Assembly (NCBI GenBank): GCA_963844235.1
Contig: CAWJNF010000005.1
Coordinates: 248,001-312,000 of the forward strand
Length of the DNA: 64,000 nt
Direction of reading: 5' to 3'
Source of the DNA: CAWJNF01 sp963844235
GTDB taxonomy: Bacteria > Actinomycetota > Thermoleophilia > Gaiellales > Gaiellaceae
The notes beneath the pieces were generated by a model. The model was not told the DNA's origin and ran no database searches. It was given only the letters and a program-made list of their open reading frames with translations. Of this stretch, positions 16,364 to 24,793 are shown in pieces (the first letter of the stretch is position 1; every line of letters begins with the position of its first letter). The position numbers and the translations under genes are program-made.

Positions 16364-17398
16364 TTGTCCACGGCTCCCACCATCAAAGAGGTCGCCGAGC
16401 GAGCACGGGTGTCCGTCTCGACCGTTTCCCGCGTCCTCAACGACTACCCGTTCGTCAGCGCTGCCACTCGCGAGCGGGTGACGGACGCGATGCAGGCCCT
16501 CGATTACCGGCCTGACATGGCTGCGCGCAGCATGCGCACGGGCACGACGCGCGCCGTCGGCTTCGTCGTCTCCGACATCACGAACCCGGTCTTCGCCGCG
16601 GTCGCGAAGGGAGCCGATGCCGTGCTGCACCCGTACGGCTACTCGCTCGTGCTGGCCAACTCCGGAGGCGACCCCGAGCACGAGGCGGAGCTCGTCGCGG
16701 CGCTCCGTCAGCGGCGTGTCGACGGCCTGATCGCCGCCGTGGCGGACGAGCGCTCGCCGCGGCTGGCCGAGCGGCTTGCCCGAGTGCCGGCGTGCGTGCT
16801 CTTCGATCGCGAGGTGCCGGGATCGGCCGCGGACGCCGTCTGCTCGGACCACGCGGCGGGAATGCGGCAGGCTCTCGGCCACCTCGCCGCATTGGGCCAT
16901 GCGCGCGTCGGCATGGTTGCGGGCCTGGAGGGTCAGCTCGGGAGCCGTGCCCGCGTCGCCGCGTACCGCCGCCTTGTTCCGGAGCTCGGTCTCGACGACG
17001 ACCGCCGGCTCGTCGTGACCGGACGGCTCTCCCGCGAGACCGGCTACGCCGCCGTCCGCGAGCTGCTCGGGTTGCGGGAGCCGCCGACCGCGCTGATCGC
17101 GGGCAACAACCAGCTCACCGTCGGCGCGCTGGAAGCGCTGCGCGAGCTCGGAGCGCGGGTTCCGACCGACCTGTCGCTCGTCGCCTGCGACGACATCGAC
17201 CTGACGCGGATGCACGACCCTCCGCTCGACGTCATCGACCGCGACCCGGAGCAGCACGGACGAGCGACGGCCGAGCTGCTGCTGCGCCGGCTCGAGGAGC
17301 CAACCGCCCCTCCGCGCCGGGTCTTGCTGCCGACGTCGTTCATCCAGCGGGCAAGCTCGGACATCCCGGCTGTCGCCGCCGGAGCCTCGGCCCGATGA
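16364..17398 (+). CDS. LacI family transcriptional repressor
   Basis: 344 residues. The N-terminal LacI helix-turn-helix is TIKEVAERARVSVSTVSRVL (residues 6-25), followed by the hinge-helix region YRPDMAARSMRTG (LacI-type minor-groove contact). The rest is a periplasmic-binding-like effector domain (AVGFVVSDITNPVFAAVAKG, RVDGLIAAV, VPACVLFDREVPGSAADAVC, LIAGNNQLTVGALEAL, LSLVACDDIDLTRMHDPPLD). TTG start at 16364. Stop and the next ATG overlap (ATGA), so regulator and catabolic genes share a transcript. The effector is probably a sugar or sugar acid. Confidence 0.95.
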   Translation: MSTAPTIKEVAERARVSVSTVSRVLNDYPFVSAATRERVTDAMQALDYRPDMAARSMRTGTTRAVGFVVSDITNPVFAAVAKGADAVLHPYGYSLVLANSGGDPEHEAELVAALRQRRVDGLIAAVADERSPRLAERLARVPACVLFDREVPGSAADAVCSDHAAGMRQALGHLAALGHARVGMVAGLEGQLGSRARVAAYRRLVPELGLDDDRRLVVTGRLSRETGYAAVRELLGLREPPTALIAGNNQLTVGALEALRELGARVPTDLSLVACDDIDLTRMHDPPLDVIDRDPEQHGRATAELLLRRLEEPTAPPRRVLLPTSFIQRASSDIPAVAAGASAR

Positions 17399-18570
17399 GC
17401 CGCGCCATCGCCGATGTCCGCGTGCATCCGATCTCGGTCCCGCTCGCGCGTCCGTTCTGGATGTCGCTCGAGCCGTACAGCGCCTGTGCGGAGATCGTGG
17501 TCGAGATCGTGACGGATGACGAGCTCGTGGGCGTCGGCGAGGTTCACGGACGTCCGCAGGCCGAGATCGTGCGGGTGCTCGACGCGTTCATGCCCTTGCT
17601 CGTCGGCGAGGACCCGCTCGACCACGAGCGGCTCTACGAGAAGCTGTTCCGCGCCACGTACAGCCGGGCGAGCGCCGAGCTGGCAGCCGCGGACGGCCAG
17701 CCGCACTTCGGCTCGAGCGGGCGGCCGCAGATGATGGCCGCGATCGCCGGCGTCGACATCGCCCTCTGGGATCTCAAGGCCCAGGCGGTCGGGATGCCCC
17801 TCTGGAAGCTGCTCGGAGGCGGGCGGCGGTCGGTTGCCGCATACGCGAGCGGCGGCTACTACGGCGCCGAGGGCGAGGCCGACGTCGACGGGCTCGTCGA
17901 GGAGATGACCGGCTATCGCGAGCTCGGCTACGGCGCGGTGAAGATGAAGGTCGGCGGGCTGGCCGTCGCCGACGACGTCGAGCGGGTGCGCGCGGTGCGC
18001 GAGGCGTTGCCGGACTGCGAGCTCATGCTCGACGCGAACTCCGCGTACTCCGTTCCGGAGGCGATCGCGGCCGCGAGGGCGTTCGAGCCGTTCGGGATCC
18101 ATTGGCTCGAGGAGCCGGTTGCCTGGTTCGACCCTGTCTTCGGTCTCGCGCGCGTCGGCGAGGCGACCTCCATCCCGCTCGCGAGCGGGGAGCGCGAGCT
18201 CCACCGCTTCGCCTGCCGGGACCTCGTCGACCACACGCCGATCCGCTACCTCCAGTTCGACTGCACCCGGGCCGGGGGCGTGACCGAGTGGCTGAAGGCC
18301 GCGGCCTACGCCGCCGCGCACGGTGTCCAGATGGCGCCTCACCACGACCCGCAGATCCACGGCCACCTCGTCGCCGCCGCCGAGAACGGCGCCGTGCTCG
18401 AGGTCTTCCCGAACGCGGCTCGCGACCCCGTCTGGGACGGCCTGTTCGCCGTGAAGCCCGAGATCGTCGCGGGCGAGGTCGTCCTGTCTGACCGGCCCGG
18501 GCTCGGAATCGAGCTCGACCGCGACTTTCTCGCGCACCATTCCGTCCGTCTCGTGAGAGGAGAGCCATGA
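17395..18570 (+). CDS. Mandelate racemase/muconate lactonizing enzyme (enolase superfamily)
   Basis: 391 residues. N-terminal capping domain (residues about 1-130) and TIM barrel with KMKVGG (KxK base), LMLDANSAY, HWLEEPV (metal-binding Asp and Glu) and, late, QMAPHHDPQIHGHL with the His expected in mandelate-racemase subgroup acid-sugar dehydratases. It likely dehydrates or epimerises a sugar acid, with Mg2+. ATG overlaps the LacI stop. The next gene (cyclase-family hydrolase) overlaps its end by 4 nt, so the two probably act in sequence. Confidence 0.92.
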   Translation: MSRAIADVRVHPISVPLARPFWMSLEPYSACAEIVVEIVTDDELVGVGEVHGRPQAEIVRVLDAFMPLLVGEDPLDHERLYEKLFRATYSRASAELAAADGQPHFGSSGRPQMMAAIAGVDIALWDLKAQAVGMPLWKLLGGGRRSVAAYASGGYYGAEGEADVDGLVEEMTGYRELGYGAVKMKVGGLAVADDVERVRAVREALPDCELMLDANSAYSVPEAIAAARAFEPFGIHWLEEPVAWFDPVFGLARVGEATSIPLASGERELHRFACRDLVDHTPIRYLQFDCTRAGGVTEWLKAAAYAAAHGVQMAPHHDPQIHGHLVAAAENGAVLEVFPNAARDPVWDGLFAVKPEIVAGEVVLSDRPGLGIELDRDFLAHHSVRLVRGEP

Positions 18571-19286
18571 GCTGGAGCTTCGAGCTGATCGACCTTTCCC
18601 GTCCCCTGAACGAGGAGACGGCGGTTGCCCTGTTCGGGAACATCGGCAGCCCGACCTTCAACAAGGTGGATGTCGAGTACGTGGTGAACTGGCCCGAGAA
18701 GAACGGGCGCATCACGAAGTTCTCGGTCCTCGACCACTTCGGCACGCACGTGGACGCGCCCATCCACACCGTTCGTGACGGCGCCGACCTCTCGGGCGTC
18801 GACATCGGCGGGCTGATCGGCGAGGCAGTCGTTCTGGACATGTACAAGGGGGGCGTCGACTACGGCTACACGGCCGAGGACTTCGAGGCTCAGGCCGAGC
18901 ACGTCCGCGCCGGCGACATCGTGCTCATCTACTCCGGCTACGAGCCGTGCCGGAGCGTGGACGACCCGATCCGGCAGACCTTCGTCACCCCGGAGGCCGC
19001 GCAGTGGCTCGTCGACCACGGCGTTCGGGCCGTCGGCTGCGAGCCGGCAGGCCTCGAGCACGGATCGAAGGGGTACTTCGAGTACCGCTGGTACGACCTC
19101 GACACGCCGAACCCGCCGTCGTGGCCGGCGCACGGGATCCTGCTCGGAAACGACGTGTACATCATCGAGGGGCTCGTCAACCTCGACCGTCTCAAGGGCC
19201 AGCGGGTACGGTTCGCGGCGCTTCCCCTGAACGTTCCCGAGCTCTCCGGCTGCCCCGTGCGAGCCGTTGCCTGGATCGAGCGCTAA
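18567..19286 (+). CDS. Cyclase-family metal hydrolase (kynurenine formamidase-like)
   Basis: 239 residues with the family signature HxGTHxDxPxH visible as LDHFGTHVDAPIHTVRDGAD. Other landmarks: DLSRPLNEETAV, AGDIVLIYSGYE, VTPEAAQWLVDHGVRAVGCE, HGILLGNDVYIIEGLVNL. Members of this Mn/Zn fold hydrolyse amides such as N-formylkynurenine or isatin, or open lactones. Here, between an acid-sugar dehydratase and sugar dehydrogenases, a lactone or cyclic sugar-acid derivative is a reasonable guess. ATG overlaps the preceding stop by 4 nt. The structured element B begins directly after its TAA. Confidence 0.87.
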   Translation: MSWSFELIDLSRPLNEETAVALFGNIGSPTFNKVDVEYVVNWPEKNGRITKFSVLDHFGTHVDAPIHTVRDGADLSGVDIGGLIGEAVVLDMYKGGVDYGYTAEDFEAQAEHVRAGDIVLIYSGYEPCRSVDDPIRQTFVTPEAAQWLVDHGVRAVGCEPAGLEHGSKGYFEYRWYDLDTPNPPSWPAHGILLGNDVYIIEGLVNLDRLKGQRVRFAALPLNVPELSGCPVRAVAWIER

Positions 19287-19446
19287 GTGCTTCCAGCCGA
19301 AAATACAGTCATCGTCCTGGCGGCGAAGAGCAAGCCGGGAAAGGACGCAGGGAGCGTTCGTGTGCCGGAGGAAACGGGCGCGACCGAGGACGCAGCACGG
19401 CGCCGGTCTGCAGCCGCCAGGGCACGAGGGTTTCGGCTGGGAGCAC
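19287..19446 (+). ncRNA. Candidate structured RNA element, copy B
   Basis: 160-nt element beginning at the base after the preceding stop codon. The ends pair over 16 bp (GUGCUUCCAGCCGAAA at 19287-19302 with UUUCGGCUGGGAGCAC at 19431-19446). The second helix is a perfect CCUGGCGGC/GCCGCCAGG. The conserved core reads GCAAGCCGGGAAAGGACGCA then GGGAGCGU, a variable hairpin, and GCGCGACCGAGGACGCAGC. All helices differ in sequence from copies A and C yet keep pairing. The 3' end is 9 nt before the VOC gene start. Confidence 0.67.
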
Positions 19447-19455
19447 CGATAAAAC

Positions 19456-19923
19456 GTGATCACCGGCTTCCTCCACTTCGAGATCACCACCCAGGACGCT
19501 GACCGCGCGCTCGCCTTCTACCGCGATCACTTCGGCATGCGCCTGCTCTCGGACCGGGTGGTCGAGCCCGGCGGCTACGTCGAGAAGGTCGTCGGCATAC
19601 CCGGTGCCCGGGTGCGCATCGTGCACCTGCAGGGCTACGGCTTCAACTTCGAGATCCTCCAGTACCTCGAGCCGGGGGGCGAGGCGCGAGCACGCGGGCC
19701 GAACGACGCCGGGTCGGCGCACCTGTGCTTCGTCACCGACGACCTCGACAGCGACTTCGAGCGGCTCGTCGCGGCGGGCGTGAAGGTCCGCTCCACGGGC
19801 GGCCACCCGATTACGGTCACAGGCGGCCCCAACGACGGCGGCAAGACCGTGTACGTCGAGGATCCGGACGGCAACCCGGTGGAGCTCGTCCAGCTCGTGC
19901 GGCCCTGGCCAGACGCCAACTGA
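19456..19923 (+). CDS. VOC family (glyoxalase/dioxygenase-fold) protein
   Basis: 155 residues, two beta-alpha-beta-beta-beta modules: ITGFLHFEITTQDADRALAF with YRDHFGMRL, and SAHLCFVTDDLDSDFERLVA with KTVYVEDPDGNPVELVQL. Metal ligands are plausible at His7 of the first strand, the middle His/Glu, and the final Glu of NPVELVQ. Could be an isomerase, epimerase or lyase on a small hydroxy-acid or sugar derivative; not resolvable. GTG start at 19456, 9 nt after the structured element. The next gene starts 1 nt after its stop. Confidence 0.85.
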   Translation: MITGFLHFEITTQDADRALAFYRDHFGMRLLSDRVVEPGGYVEKVVGIPGARVRIVHLQGYGFNFEILQYLEPGGEARARGPNDAGSAHLCFVTDDLDSDFERLVAAGVKVRSTGGHPITVTGGPNDGGKTVYVEDPDGNPVELVQLVRPWPDAN

Positions 19924-19924
19924 C

Positions 19925-20662
19925 GTGGACACCGGCCTCGCGGGCAAGACGGCGATCGTGACCGGCGCGGCAGGCGGTATCGGCCTCGCCTGCGCGCGCG
20001 GGCTCGCCGCCGAGGGCGCGGAGGTCGTGTGCGCCGACCTCGACGAGGGCGGCGCCGGGCGTGCTGCCGGGGAGGTCGGCGGCCTCGGGATGGCGCTGGA
20101 CGTGACCGACCCGGCGTCGTGTGACGAGCTCGTGGCAGCCACGACGAGCAGGTTCGGCGCGCTGGACGTGCTCGTCACGTGCGCGGGGGTCTTCCACGCG
20201 ACGCCGCTCGACCAGATCACGGCAGAGGAGTGGGACCGGATCCAGGCGGTCAACCTCAAGGGCACGTTCCTCTGCTGCCAGGCGGCGCTGAGGGCGATGG
20301 TGCCGCAGGGAAGCGGGCGCATCGTGACGATCGCGTCGAGCGCCGGCCAGACCGGCGGTCTCGCCGCAGGCGCGTCGTACGCGGCCTCGAAGGCCGCCGT
20401 CGCGGCGCTGACGAAGTCGATCGCCCGCTTTGGCGGCCCGCACGGCATCGTCGCGAACTGCGTCAACCCCGGGGTCATCGAGACGCCGATGATCGCGACG
20501 TGGCCCTCCGAGGCGCGGGAGCGTACCGTTGCGGCCACCTCGCTCGGGCGTACCGGCACGGCGGAAGAGGTGGCCTCGGTGGTCGTCCTGCTCGCCTCGT
20601 CGGCGACGAGCTTCGTACACGGCGCCCACGTGGACGTGAACGGCGGCCTGTTGATGGACTGA
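19925..20662 (+). CDS. Short-chain dehydrogenase/reductase (SDR)
   Basis: 245-residue classical SDR. TGAAGGIGLACARGLA is the NAD(P)-binding Gly motif, VTCAGVFHATPLD the NAG-like motif, IASSAGQTGGLAAGASYAAS with K gives the catalytic Ser-Tyr-Lys (YAASK), and NPGVIETPM follows. CADLDEGG at the end of strand 2 has an Asp, which favours NAD+. It probably oxidises a secondary alcohol of a sugar or sugar acid. GTG start next to the VOC gene stop. Confidence 0.92.
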   Translation: MDTGLAGKTAIVTGAAGGIGLACARGLAAEGAEVVCADLDEGGAGRAAGEVGGLGMALDVTDPASCDELVAATTSRFGALDVLVTCAGVFHATPLDQITAEEWDRIQAVNLKGTFLCCQAALRAMVPQGSGRIVTIASSAGQTGGLAAGASYAASKAAVAALTKSIARFGGPHGIVANCVNPGVIETPMIATWPSEARERTVAATSLGRTGTAEEVASVVVLLASSATSFVHGAHVDVNGGLLMD

Positions 20663-20711
20663 GGACGGAGAAGATACGGCCGCGGCAGATCAGACGACGG
20701 AAGGAGAAGCC

Positions 20712-21659
20712 ATGGAAGCAAAGGTATGTCGGGGAACGTGGTGCATGGCCTTCGGCTTCGAGCCGAAGCTGGCCACGATGGAGCAGGTGGCGAAGGTGCT
20801 GTCGGCCTTCGAGTACGACGGCATCGAGCTCGGCGGCTTCTTCGACCACTGCACCGTCGAGCGCTTCCCGGACAAGGCGAGCCGCTCCAAGCTCAAGTCA
20901 TGGCTGAACGACGACCTCGGCCTCGAGATCGCGGGCATCGCTCCCGGCCCGTACGGCGACCTCTTCCGCCTGCCCTGGGCGACCGGCTCGCAGGAGGTCT
21001 ACGACGAGTACATCAAATACTTCGAGGGCTACCTCGAGCTCGCCGCCGACATGGAGATCCCGGGCATGCGCGTCGATCCGGGCGCCGCGGGGCCGCTTCC
21101 GTACGACGCCGACTACGACCAGGTCTGGGAGCGCGTCGTCACCACGTTCCAGCACCACGCCGAGCGTGGCCAGGAGCACGGCGTCGTCATGCTCTGGGAG
21201 CTCGAGTCGCTGCAGCCGTTCAACAAGCCCTCCGAGACCGTGAAGATCCTCGAGGACGTCGGGCACCCGAACTTCAAGCTGATGTACGACACCGGCCACT
21301 TCCAGGCCTGCGGCGTCATCGGGCACAACCACGTCCAGCCGGCGGAGACGCTGAAGAACCAGATCGAGTTCATCAAGATGCTGCCGAAGGGCTGCATCGG
21401 CCACATCCACCTCTGCGACACCGACATGAACACGCACCTGAACATGTTCGGGACGAAGAGCAACTACGGCGAGGGGATCATCGACTACGACGAGCTCATG
21501 CCCGTTCTCGCCGAGGCCTACGACGGCGTCTGGTGGGCGGTCGACTCGATCCCCATGGGAGCGAAGGCCTGGGAGGACACCTGGAGCGGCATCATCACCC
21601 TCAACGAGATGCTCGACAAGTACGTCCGCGCCGGCGTCGGCGCGGCCGCGGCGTCGTAG
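20712..21659 (+). CDS. Sugar phosphate isomerase/epimerase (xylose isomerase-like TIM barrel)
   Basis: 315 residues of the AP endonuclease 2/xylose isomerase-like family. Strands and metal-site residues: YDGIELGGFFDHC, VVMLWELESLQPF (Glu), KLMYDTGHFQACG (Asp, His), CIGHIHLCDTDMN (His, Asp), and a final WWAVDSIPMG. Start ATG at 20712 follows GGAAGGAGAAGCC. First of five paralogues of this fold in the window. The substrate is probably a keto-sugar or inosose-like compound. Its stop codon TAG lies within the left arm of a palindromic repeat (21656-21680). Confidence 0.9.
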   Translation: MEAKVCRGTWCMAFGFEPKLATMEQVAKVLSAFEYDGIELGGFFDHCTVERFPDKASRSKLKSWLNDDLGLEIAGIAPGPYGDLFRLPWATGSQEVYDEYIKYFEGYLELAADMEIPGMRVDPGAAGPLPYDADYDQVWERVVTTFQHHAERGQEHGVVMLWELESLQPFNKPSETVKILEDVGHPNFKLMYDTGHFQACGVIGHNHVQPAETLKNQIEFIKMLPKGCIGHIHLCDTDMNTHLNMFGTKSNYGEGIIDYDELMPVLAEAYDGVWWAVDSIPMGAKAWEDTWSGIITLNEMLDKYVRAGVGAAAAS

Positions 21660-21680
21660 GGGCCGGATCTCATCCGGCCC
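21656..21680. repeat. Palindromic intergenic repeat, copy 2
   Basis: GTAGGGGCCGGAT-ct-CATCCGGCCC: left arm intact and including the stop codon of the preceding gene, right arm cut short. Member of the family at 39457 and elsewhere. It may end or attenuate transcription between the isomerase and the zinc dehydrogenase. Confidence 0.75.
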
Positions 21681-21699
21681 GCTCACAAAAGGAGAATCA

Positions 21700-22758
21700 G
21701 TGAAAGCAGCGGTCTTCTACGAGACTGAGGATCTCCGTATCGAGGACGTCCCCGAGCCCGAGGCGGGGCCGGACGAGGTCGTCGTCAAGGTGCTCGCGTG
21801 CGGCTTCTGCGGCTCGGACATCGAGTACTACTACGGGCGCAGCCCGCTCGGGACTGCGGACGGGAAGGGCCCGCTCGTGCTGGGCCACGAGATCTGCGGC
21901 CAGGTCGTCCAGGCCGGCCGGCTCGCCGAGCAGTACGGCCTCGCCGAAGGCGACCGGGTGGCGCTCAACCCCGTCCAGAGCTGCAACGCGTGCAACGCCT
22001 GCCGGGCGGGGAAGCTGCAGTTCTGCCAGAACCTGACGGTGCTCGGCGTCACAATGAACGGCGGCTTCGCCGAGTACGTGAACACGAAGATCGCCCACGC
22101 CTACAAGCTCCCCGGGTCGCTCAGCGACGAGCAGGGTGCCTTCGTCGAGATGCTCTCCTCGGCCGTGTACTCGGTCAAGCGGGCCGAGATCGAGCCCGGC
22201 GACTTCGCCGTCGTCTACGGCCCGGGCCCGGTCGGGCTCTCGATGGTGCAGCTGCTGAAGAACGAAGGCGCTCGCGTGGCCCTCATCGGAACGCGTGACT
22301 ACCGTCTCGAGCTCGGCAAGGCGGTTGGCGCCGACCACGTCTGGAACCCGGCCGAGGAGTCGTCGCCTTACCACGTGGCGGACGTCGCGGAGGCGATCCA
22401 GGGCGTGAACGACGGCGCCCTCGCCGACCGAGTACTCGTCGGAACCGCGTCGGTCGCGGCGAACCAGGAGGCGATCGAGATCTCCGGGCCGGGATCGACG
22501 GTCATCCTGATGGGCCTCGCCGGCCCCGACGACGCGATCTCCGTGCCGCTGCTCTCGAACCTCTACCAGGACAAGACGATCCGCTTCTCGCTGCTCTACC
22601 CGCTCCAGTGGCCGACCACGATCAAGCTGCTCGAGGACGCGAAGGTCGACACCGGCAAGATCATCACGCACTCGGCGACACTCGACGGCATCGCCGGCGC
22701 GATCGAGCGAGTGCTGAACCGCGAGGACGACGTCATCAAGACGGTCATCAAACCGTAG
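21700..22758 (+). CDS. Zinc-dependent medium-chain dehydrogenase (sorbitol/threonine dehydrogenase-like)
   Basis: 352 residues. The catalytic zinc site is in CGFCGSDIEYYYGRSPLG and GPLVLGHEICGQV (Cys, His-Glu). The structural zinc cysteines are in NPVQSCNACNACRAGKLQFC. FAVVYGPGPVGLSMVQLLKN is the Rossmann motif. It oxidises a polyol or sugar alcohol with NAD(P). GTG at 21700 after AAAGGAG. It lies between two TIM-barrel sugar isomerases, consistent with stepwise oxidation then isomerisation. Confidence 0.93.
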   Translation: MKAAVFYETEDLRIEDVPEPEAGPDEVVVKVLACGFCGSDIEYYYGRSPLGTADGKGPLVLGHEICGQVVQAGRLAEQYGLAEGDRVALNPVQSCNACNACRAGKLQFCQNLTVLGVTMNGGFAEYVNTKIAHAYKLPGSLSDEQGAFVEMLSSAVYSVKRAEIEPGDFAVVYGPGPVGLSMVQLLKNEGARVALIGTRDYRLELGKAVGADHVWNPAEESSPYHVADVAEAIQGVNDGALADRVLVGTASVAANQEAIEISGPGSTVILMGLAGPDDAISVPLLSNLYQDKTIRFSLLYPLQWPTTIKLLEDAKVDTGKIITHSATLDGIAGAIERVLNREDDVIKTVIKP

Positions 22759-22759
22759 A

Positions 22760-22777
22760 GGCGGGCCTCGGCCCGCC
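22760..22777 (+). promoter_or_regulatory. Intercistronic hairpin
   Basis: GGCGGGC-ctcg-GCCCGCC directly after the dehydrogenase stop and 21 nt before the next gene. May protect the upstream message or act as a partial terminator. Confidence 0.45.
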
Positions 22778-22798
22778 CGTCAACCCGAGGAGAGACGC

Positions 22799-23677
22799 AT
22801 GGCAGCGAAGTTCTCCGTCTCGCAGGTCACGACGTTCCACCAGACGTTCGAGGAGGACGTCGAGACGTACCGCCAGGCGGGCGTCGAGGGCATGGGCATC
22901 TGGGAGTTCAAGCTGGGCGAGGGCAACGACGCGGAGCTTCTGGCGCGCATGCGCGAGGCCGGGATCAAGGCGACGACGTGCATCCCCGGCGTCCTGTCCG
23001 TCTACCCGGTGCCGTTCCCCGGGCCGGACGACCCCGCGGAGCGGGTCGAGGCGCTGTGCGCCGCCGTCCACCGATTCGCGCCCTTCGAGCCGGAGGTGAT
23101 CCTCTGTCTGACCGGCCACCCGGGCGAGGGAGCCGACCCGGCCGAGGCGCGTCGCGTCATCGTCGACGGCCTGCGCCGGGCGGCGAAGACGGCCGGCGAG
23201 TACGGACTGACGCTCGGCCTGGAGCCGCTGCACCGCAAGGTCTACGGAACCTGGTCGACGATCGGCGACATTCCTGGCACCATCTCGCTGCTCGACGAGA
23301 TCGGCGAGCCGAACGCGAAGCTGCTCTACGACATCTACCACCTCTGGGACACGGACGACGTGCTCGAGCTCACCGTCCGCCACGGCGATCGCATCGTCCC
23401 GAGCGTCCACGTCTGCGACTGGCGCGCGGAGACGCGCAACGACTTCGACCGGGTGCTGCCCGGCGACGGGATCATCGACTTGCCGGCGATCTTCGGAGCG
23501 CTCGAGGCCGGAGGGGTCGCCGGCTGGTTCGACCTCGAGATCTTCTCGGACGACGGGTCGTTCTCCGACATGGACTTCGAGGACTCGTTGTGGAAGCAGG
23601 ATCCGGCCGACGTCGTGCGCCGCGGCAAGGACGGCTTCGAGAAGGCCTGGGCCGCGAGGAAGGTGCCCGTCGGGTGA
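22799..23677 (+). CDS. Sugar phosphate isomerase/epimerase (TIM barrel), second paralogue
   Basis: 292 residues of the xylose isomerase-like family. Key segments: GVEGMGIWEFKLGEGNDAEL, GLTLGLEPLHRKVYG (Glu), AKLLYDIYHLWDTDD (Asp and His), IVPSVHVCDWRAETRND (His, Asp), IDLPAIFGALEAGGVAGWFD followed by LEIFSDDG (final Glu). These give the usual divalent-metal site. ATG start after GAGGAGAG. It lies next to a dehydrogenase and SDR of the same run. Confidence 0.9.
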   Translation: MAAKFSVSQVTTFHQTFEEDVETYRQAGVEGMGIWEFKLGEGNDAELLARMREAGIKATTCIPGVLSVYPVPFPGPDDPAERVEALCAAVHRFAPFEPEVILCLTGHPGEGADPAEARRVIVDGLRRAAKTAGEYGLTLGLEPLHRKVYGTWSTIGDIPGTISLLDEIGEPNAKLLYDIYHLWDTDDVLELTVRHGDRIVPSVHVCDWRAETRNDFDRVLPGDGIIDLPAIFGALEAGGVAGWFDLEIFSDDGSFSDMDFEDSLWKQDPADVVRRGKDGFEKAWAARKVPVG

Positions 23678-23700
23678 ACGGGTACCTCACGTTCCTGGAG

Positions 23701-23794
23701 CGTCGCTGGCAAGGGAGGCAAGCGCGCGGCGCGCAGGACAGTACGGCGAGGTACGGACAAGCGCCGCGCGCGCAGCATCCTGCCGCAAGCGACG
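23701..23794. ncRNA. Second candidate structured element (long imperfect hairpin)
   Basis: 94-nt segment in the 172-nt gap between an isomerase gene and an SDR gene. Outer arms CGUCGCU/AGCGACG, then GGCA/UGCC, then a GC-rich arm GCGCGCGGCGC/GCGCCGCGCGC, and a small inner hairpin GUAC-ggcgag-GUAC. It does not share the sequence core of the 160-nt elements. A further hairpin CGGCGGAGCC/GGCTCCGCCG follows at 23812-23832. Function unknown. Confidence 0.4.
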
Positions 23795-23849
23795 TTAGCC
23801 TTCGGCGGAGCCCGGCTCCGCCGGGCGGGAGCCGAAGGCGGCCAGGGAC

Positions 23850-24626
23850 GTGAGGCTGGAAGGGAGGGTCGCGCTCGTGACGGGCGCTTCGCACGAGCGC
23901 GGGATCGGGCGCGGCATCGCGCTCGCGCTCGCAGAGGAAGGTGCGGACGTCGCCTGCTGCGACGTCGGCTTCGAAGAGGCGGGGGAGGAGCTCGCCGAGC
24001 GGATCCGTGCAAAGGGACGCACGTCGGCGTTCTACAAGGCCGACGTCTCGGATCGCGCCCAGGTCGACGATCTGATCCGGAACGTCGAGCGTGACCTGGG
24101 ACCGCTCTGGATCGCGTGCTCGAACGCAGGCGTCGCCGACTGGCAAGCCTGGGCGGAGATCAGCCAGGAGTCGTTCGATCGCATCGTGGGCGTGAACCTG
24201 ACGGGTGCGTTCAACGTCGGCCAGGCGGCGGCGCGCGCGATGGTGGCCCGGGGCGACGGTGGGCGCATCGTGTTCACGTCCTCCGTGCACGCCCAGATGT
24301 GCTTCCCGTCGATGGCGGTCTACGGTGCCACGAAGCAGGCCGTGCGCGCCCTGTGCGAGACGATGGCGATCGAGCTCGGCGAGCACGGGATCACCGTCAA
24401 CCACATCGGACCCGGCTGGGTGAAGTCGCAGCTCAACGACCGCTCGCCGGGCCTGCAGACGCCCGAGGACGAAGCGGCGACGCTGAAGCTGATCCCGATT
24501 CCACGGCCGTCCGAGCCCGTCGAGCAGGGCCGTGCCGTCGTCTACCTCTGCTCCTCGCCGGACGGCGACTACGTCACCGGCGCGTTCCTGCGCGTGGACG
24601 GCGGTTTCGTGGTGGGGAAGTACTAG
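23850..24626 (+). CDS. Short-chain dehydrogenase/reductase (SDR)
   Basis: 258-residue classical SDR. VALVTGASHERGIGRGIALA contains the nucleotide-binding motif with a small insertion typical of some ketoacyl-reductase-like SDRs. NAGVADWQAW, FTSSVHAQMCFPSMAVYGAT with the following Lys (active site Ser-Tyr-Lys), and GPGWVKSQLND complete the pattern. C-terminus ends FLRVDGGFVVGKY. GTG start at 23850. It precedes copy C of the structured element and a second, degenerate SDR. Confidence 0.92.
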   Translation: MRLEGRVALVTGASHERGIGRGIALALAEEGADVACCDVGFEEAGEELAERIRAKGRTSAFYKADVSDRAQVDDLIRNVERDLGPLWIACSNAGVADWQAWAEISQESFDRIVGVNLTGAFNVGQAAARAMVARGDGGRIVFTSSVHAQMCFPSMAVYGATKQAVRALCETMAIELGEHGITVNHIGPGWVKSQLNDRSPGLQTPEDEAATLKLIPIPRPSEPVEQGRAVVYLCSSPDGDYVTGAFLRVDGGFVVGKY

Positions 24627-24631
24627 CTCGT

Positions 24632-24789
24632 GCTCACGACCGGAATTACACTCGTGCCCTGGCGCCTGCAAAGCGGCGCCGGGCTGCGTCCTCAGTCGCG
24701 CACGTATCCTCCGGATACGCACGCTCCCTGCGTCCTTGTCCGGCTTGCTTTTCGGCCCCAGGAGCATGAGCGTACTTCCGGTCGGGAGC
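24632..24789 (-). ncRNA. Candidate structured RNA element, copy C (minus strand)
   Basis: 158-nt element in reverse orientation between two plus-strand SDR genes. Read on the minus strand, GCUCCCGACCGGAAGUAC (24789-24772) pairs with GUAAUUCCGGUCGUGAGC (24649-24632) at 16 of 18 positions. The second helix is CCUGGGGCC/GGCGCCAGG with one mismatch. The variable hairpin GCGUGCGUAUCC/GGAUACGUGCGC is fully paired. The core reads AAGCAAGCCGGACAAGGACG then CAGGGAGCGU. Because it is antisense to both neighbours, it is not a leader of either; it would be an independent transcript or a mobile repeat. Confidence 0.65.
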
Positions 24790-24793
24790 CCTG

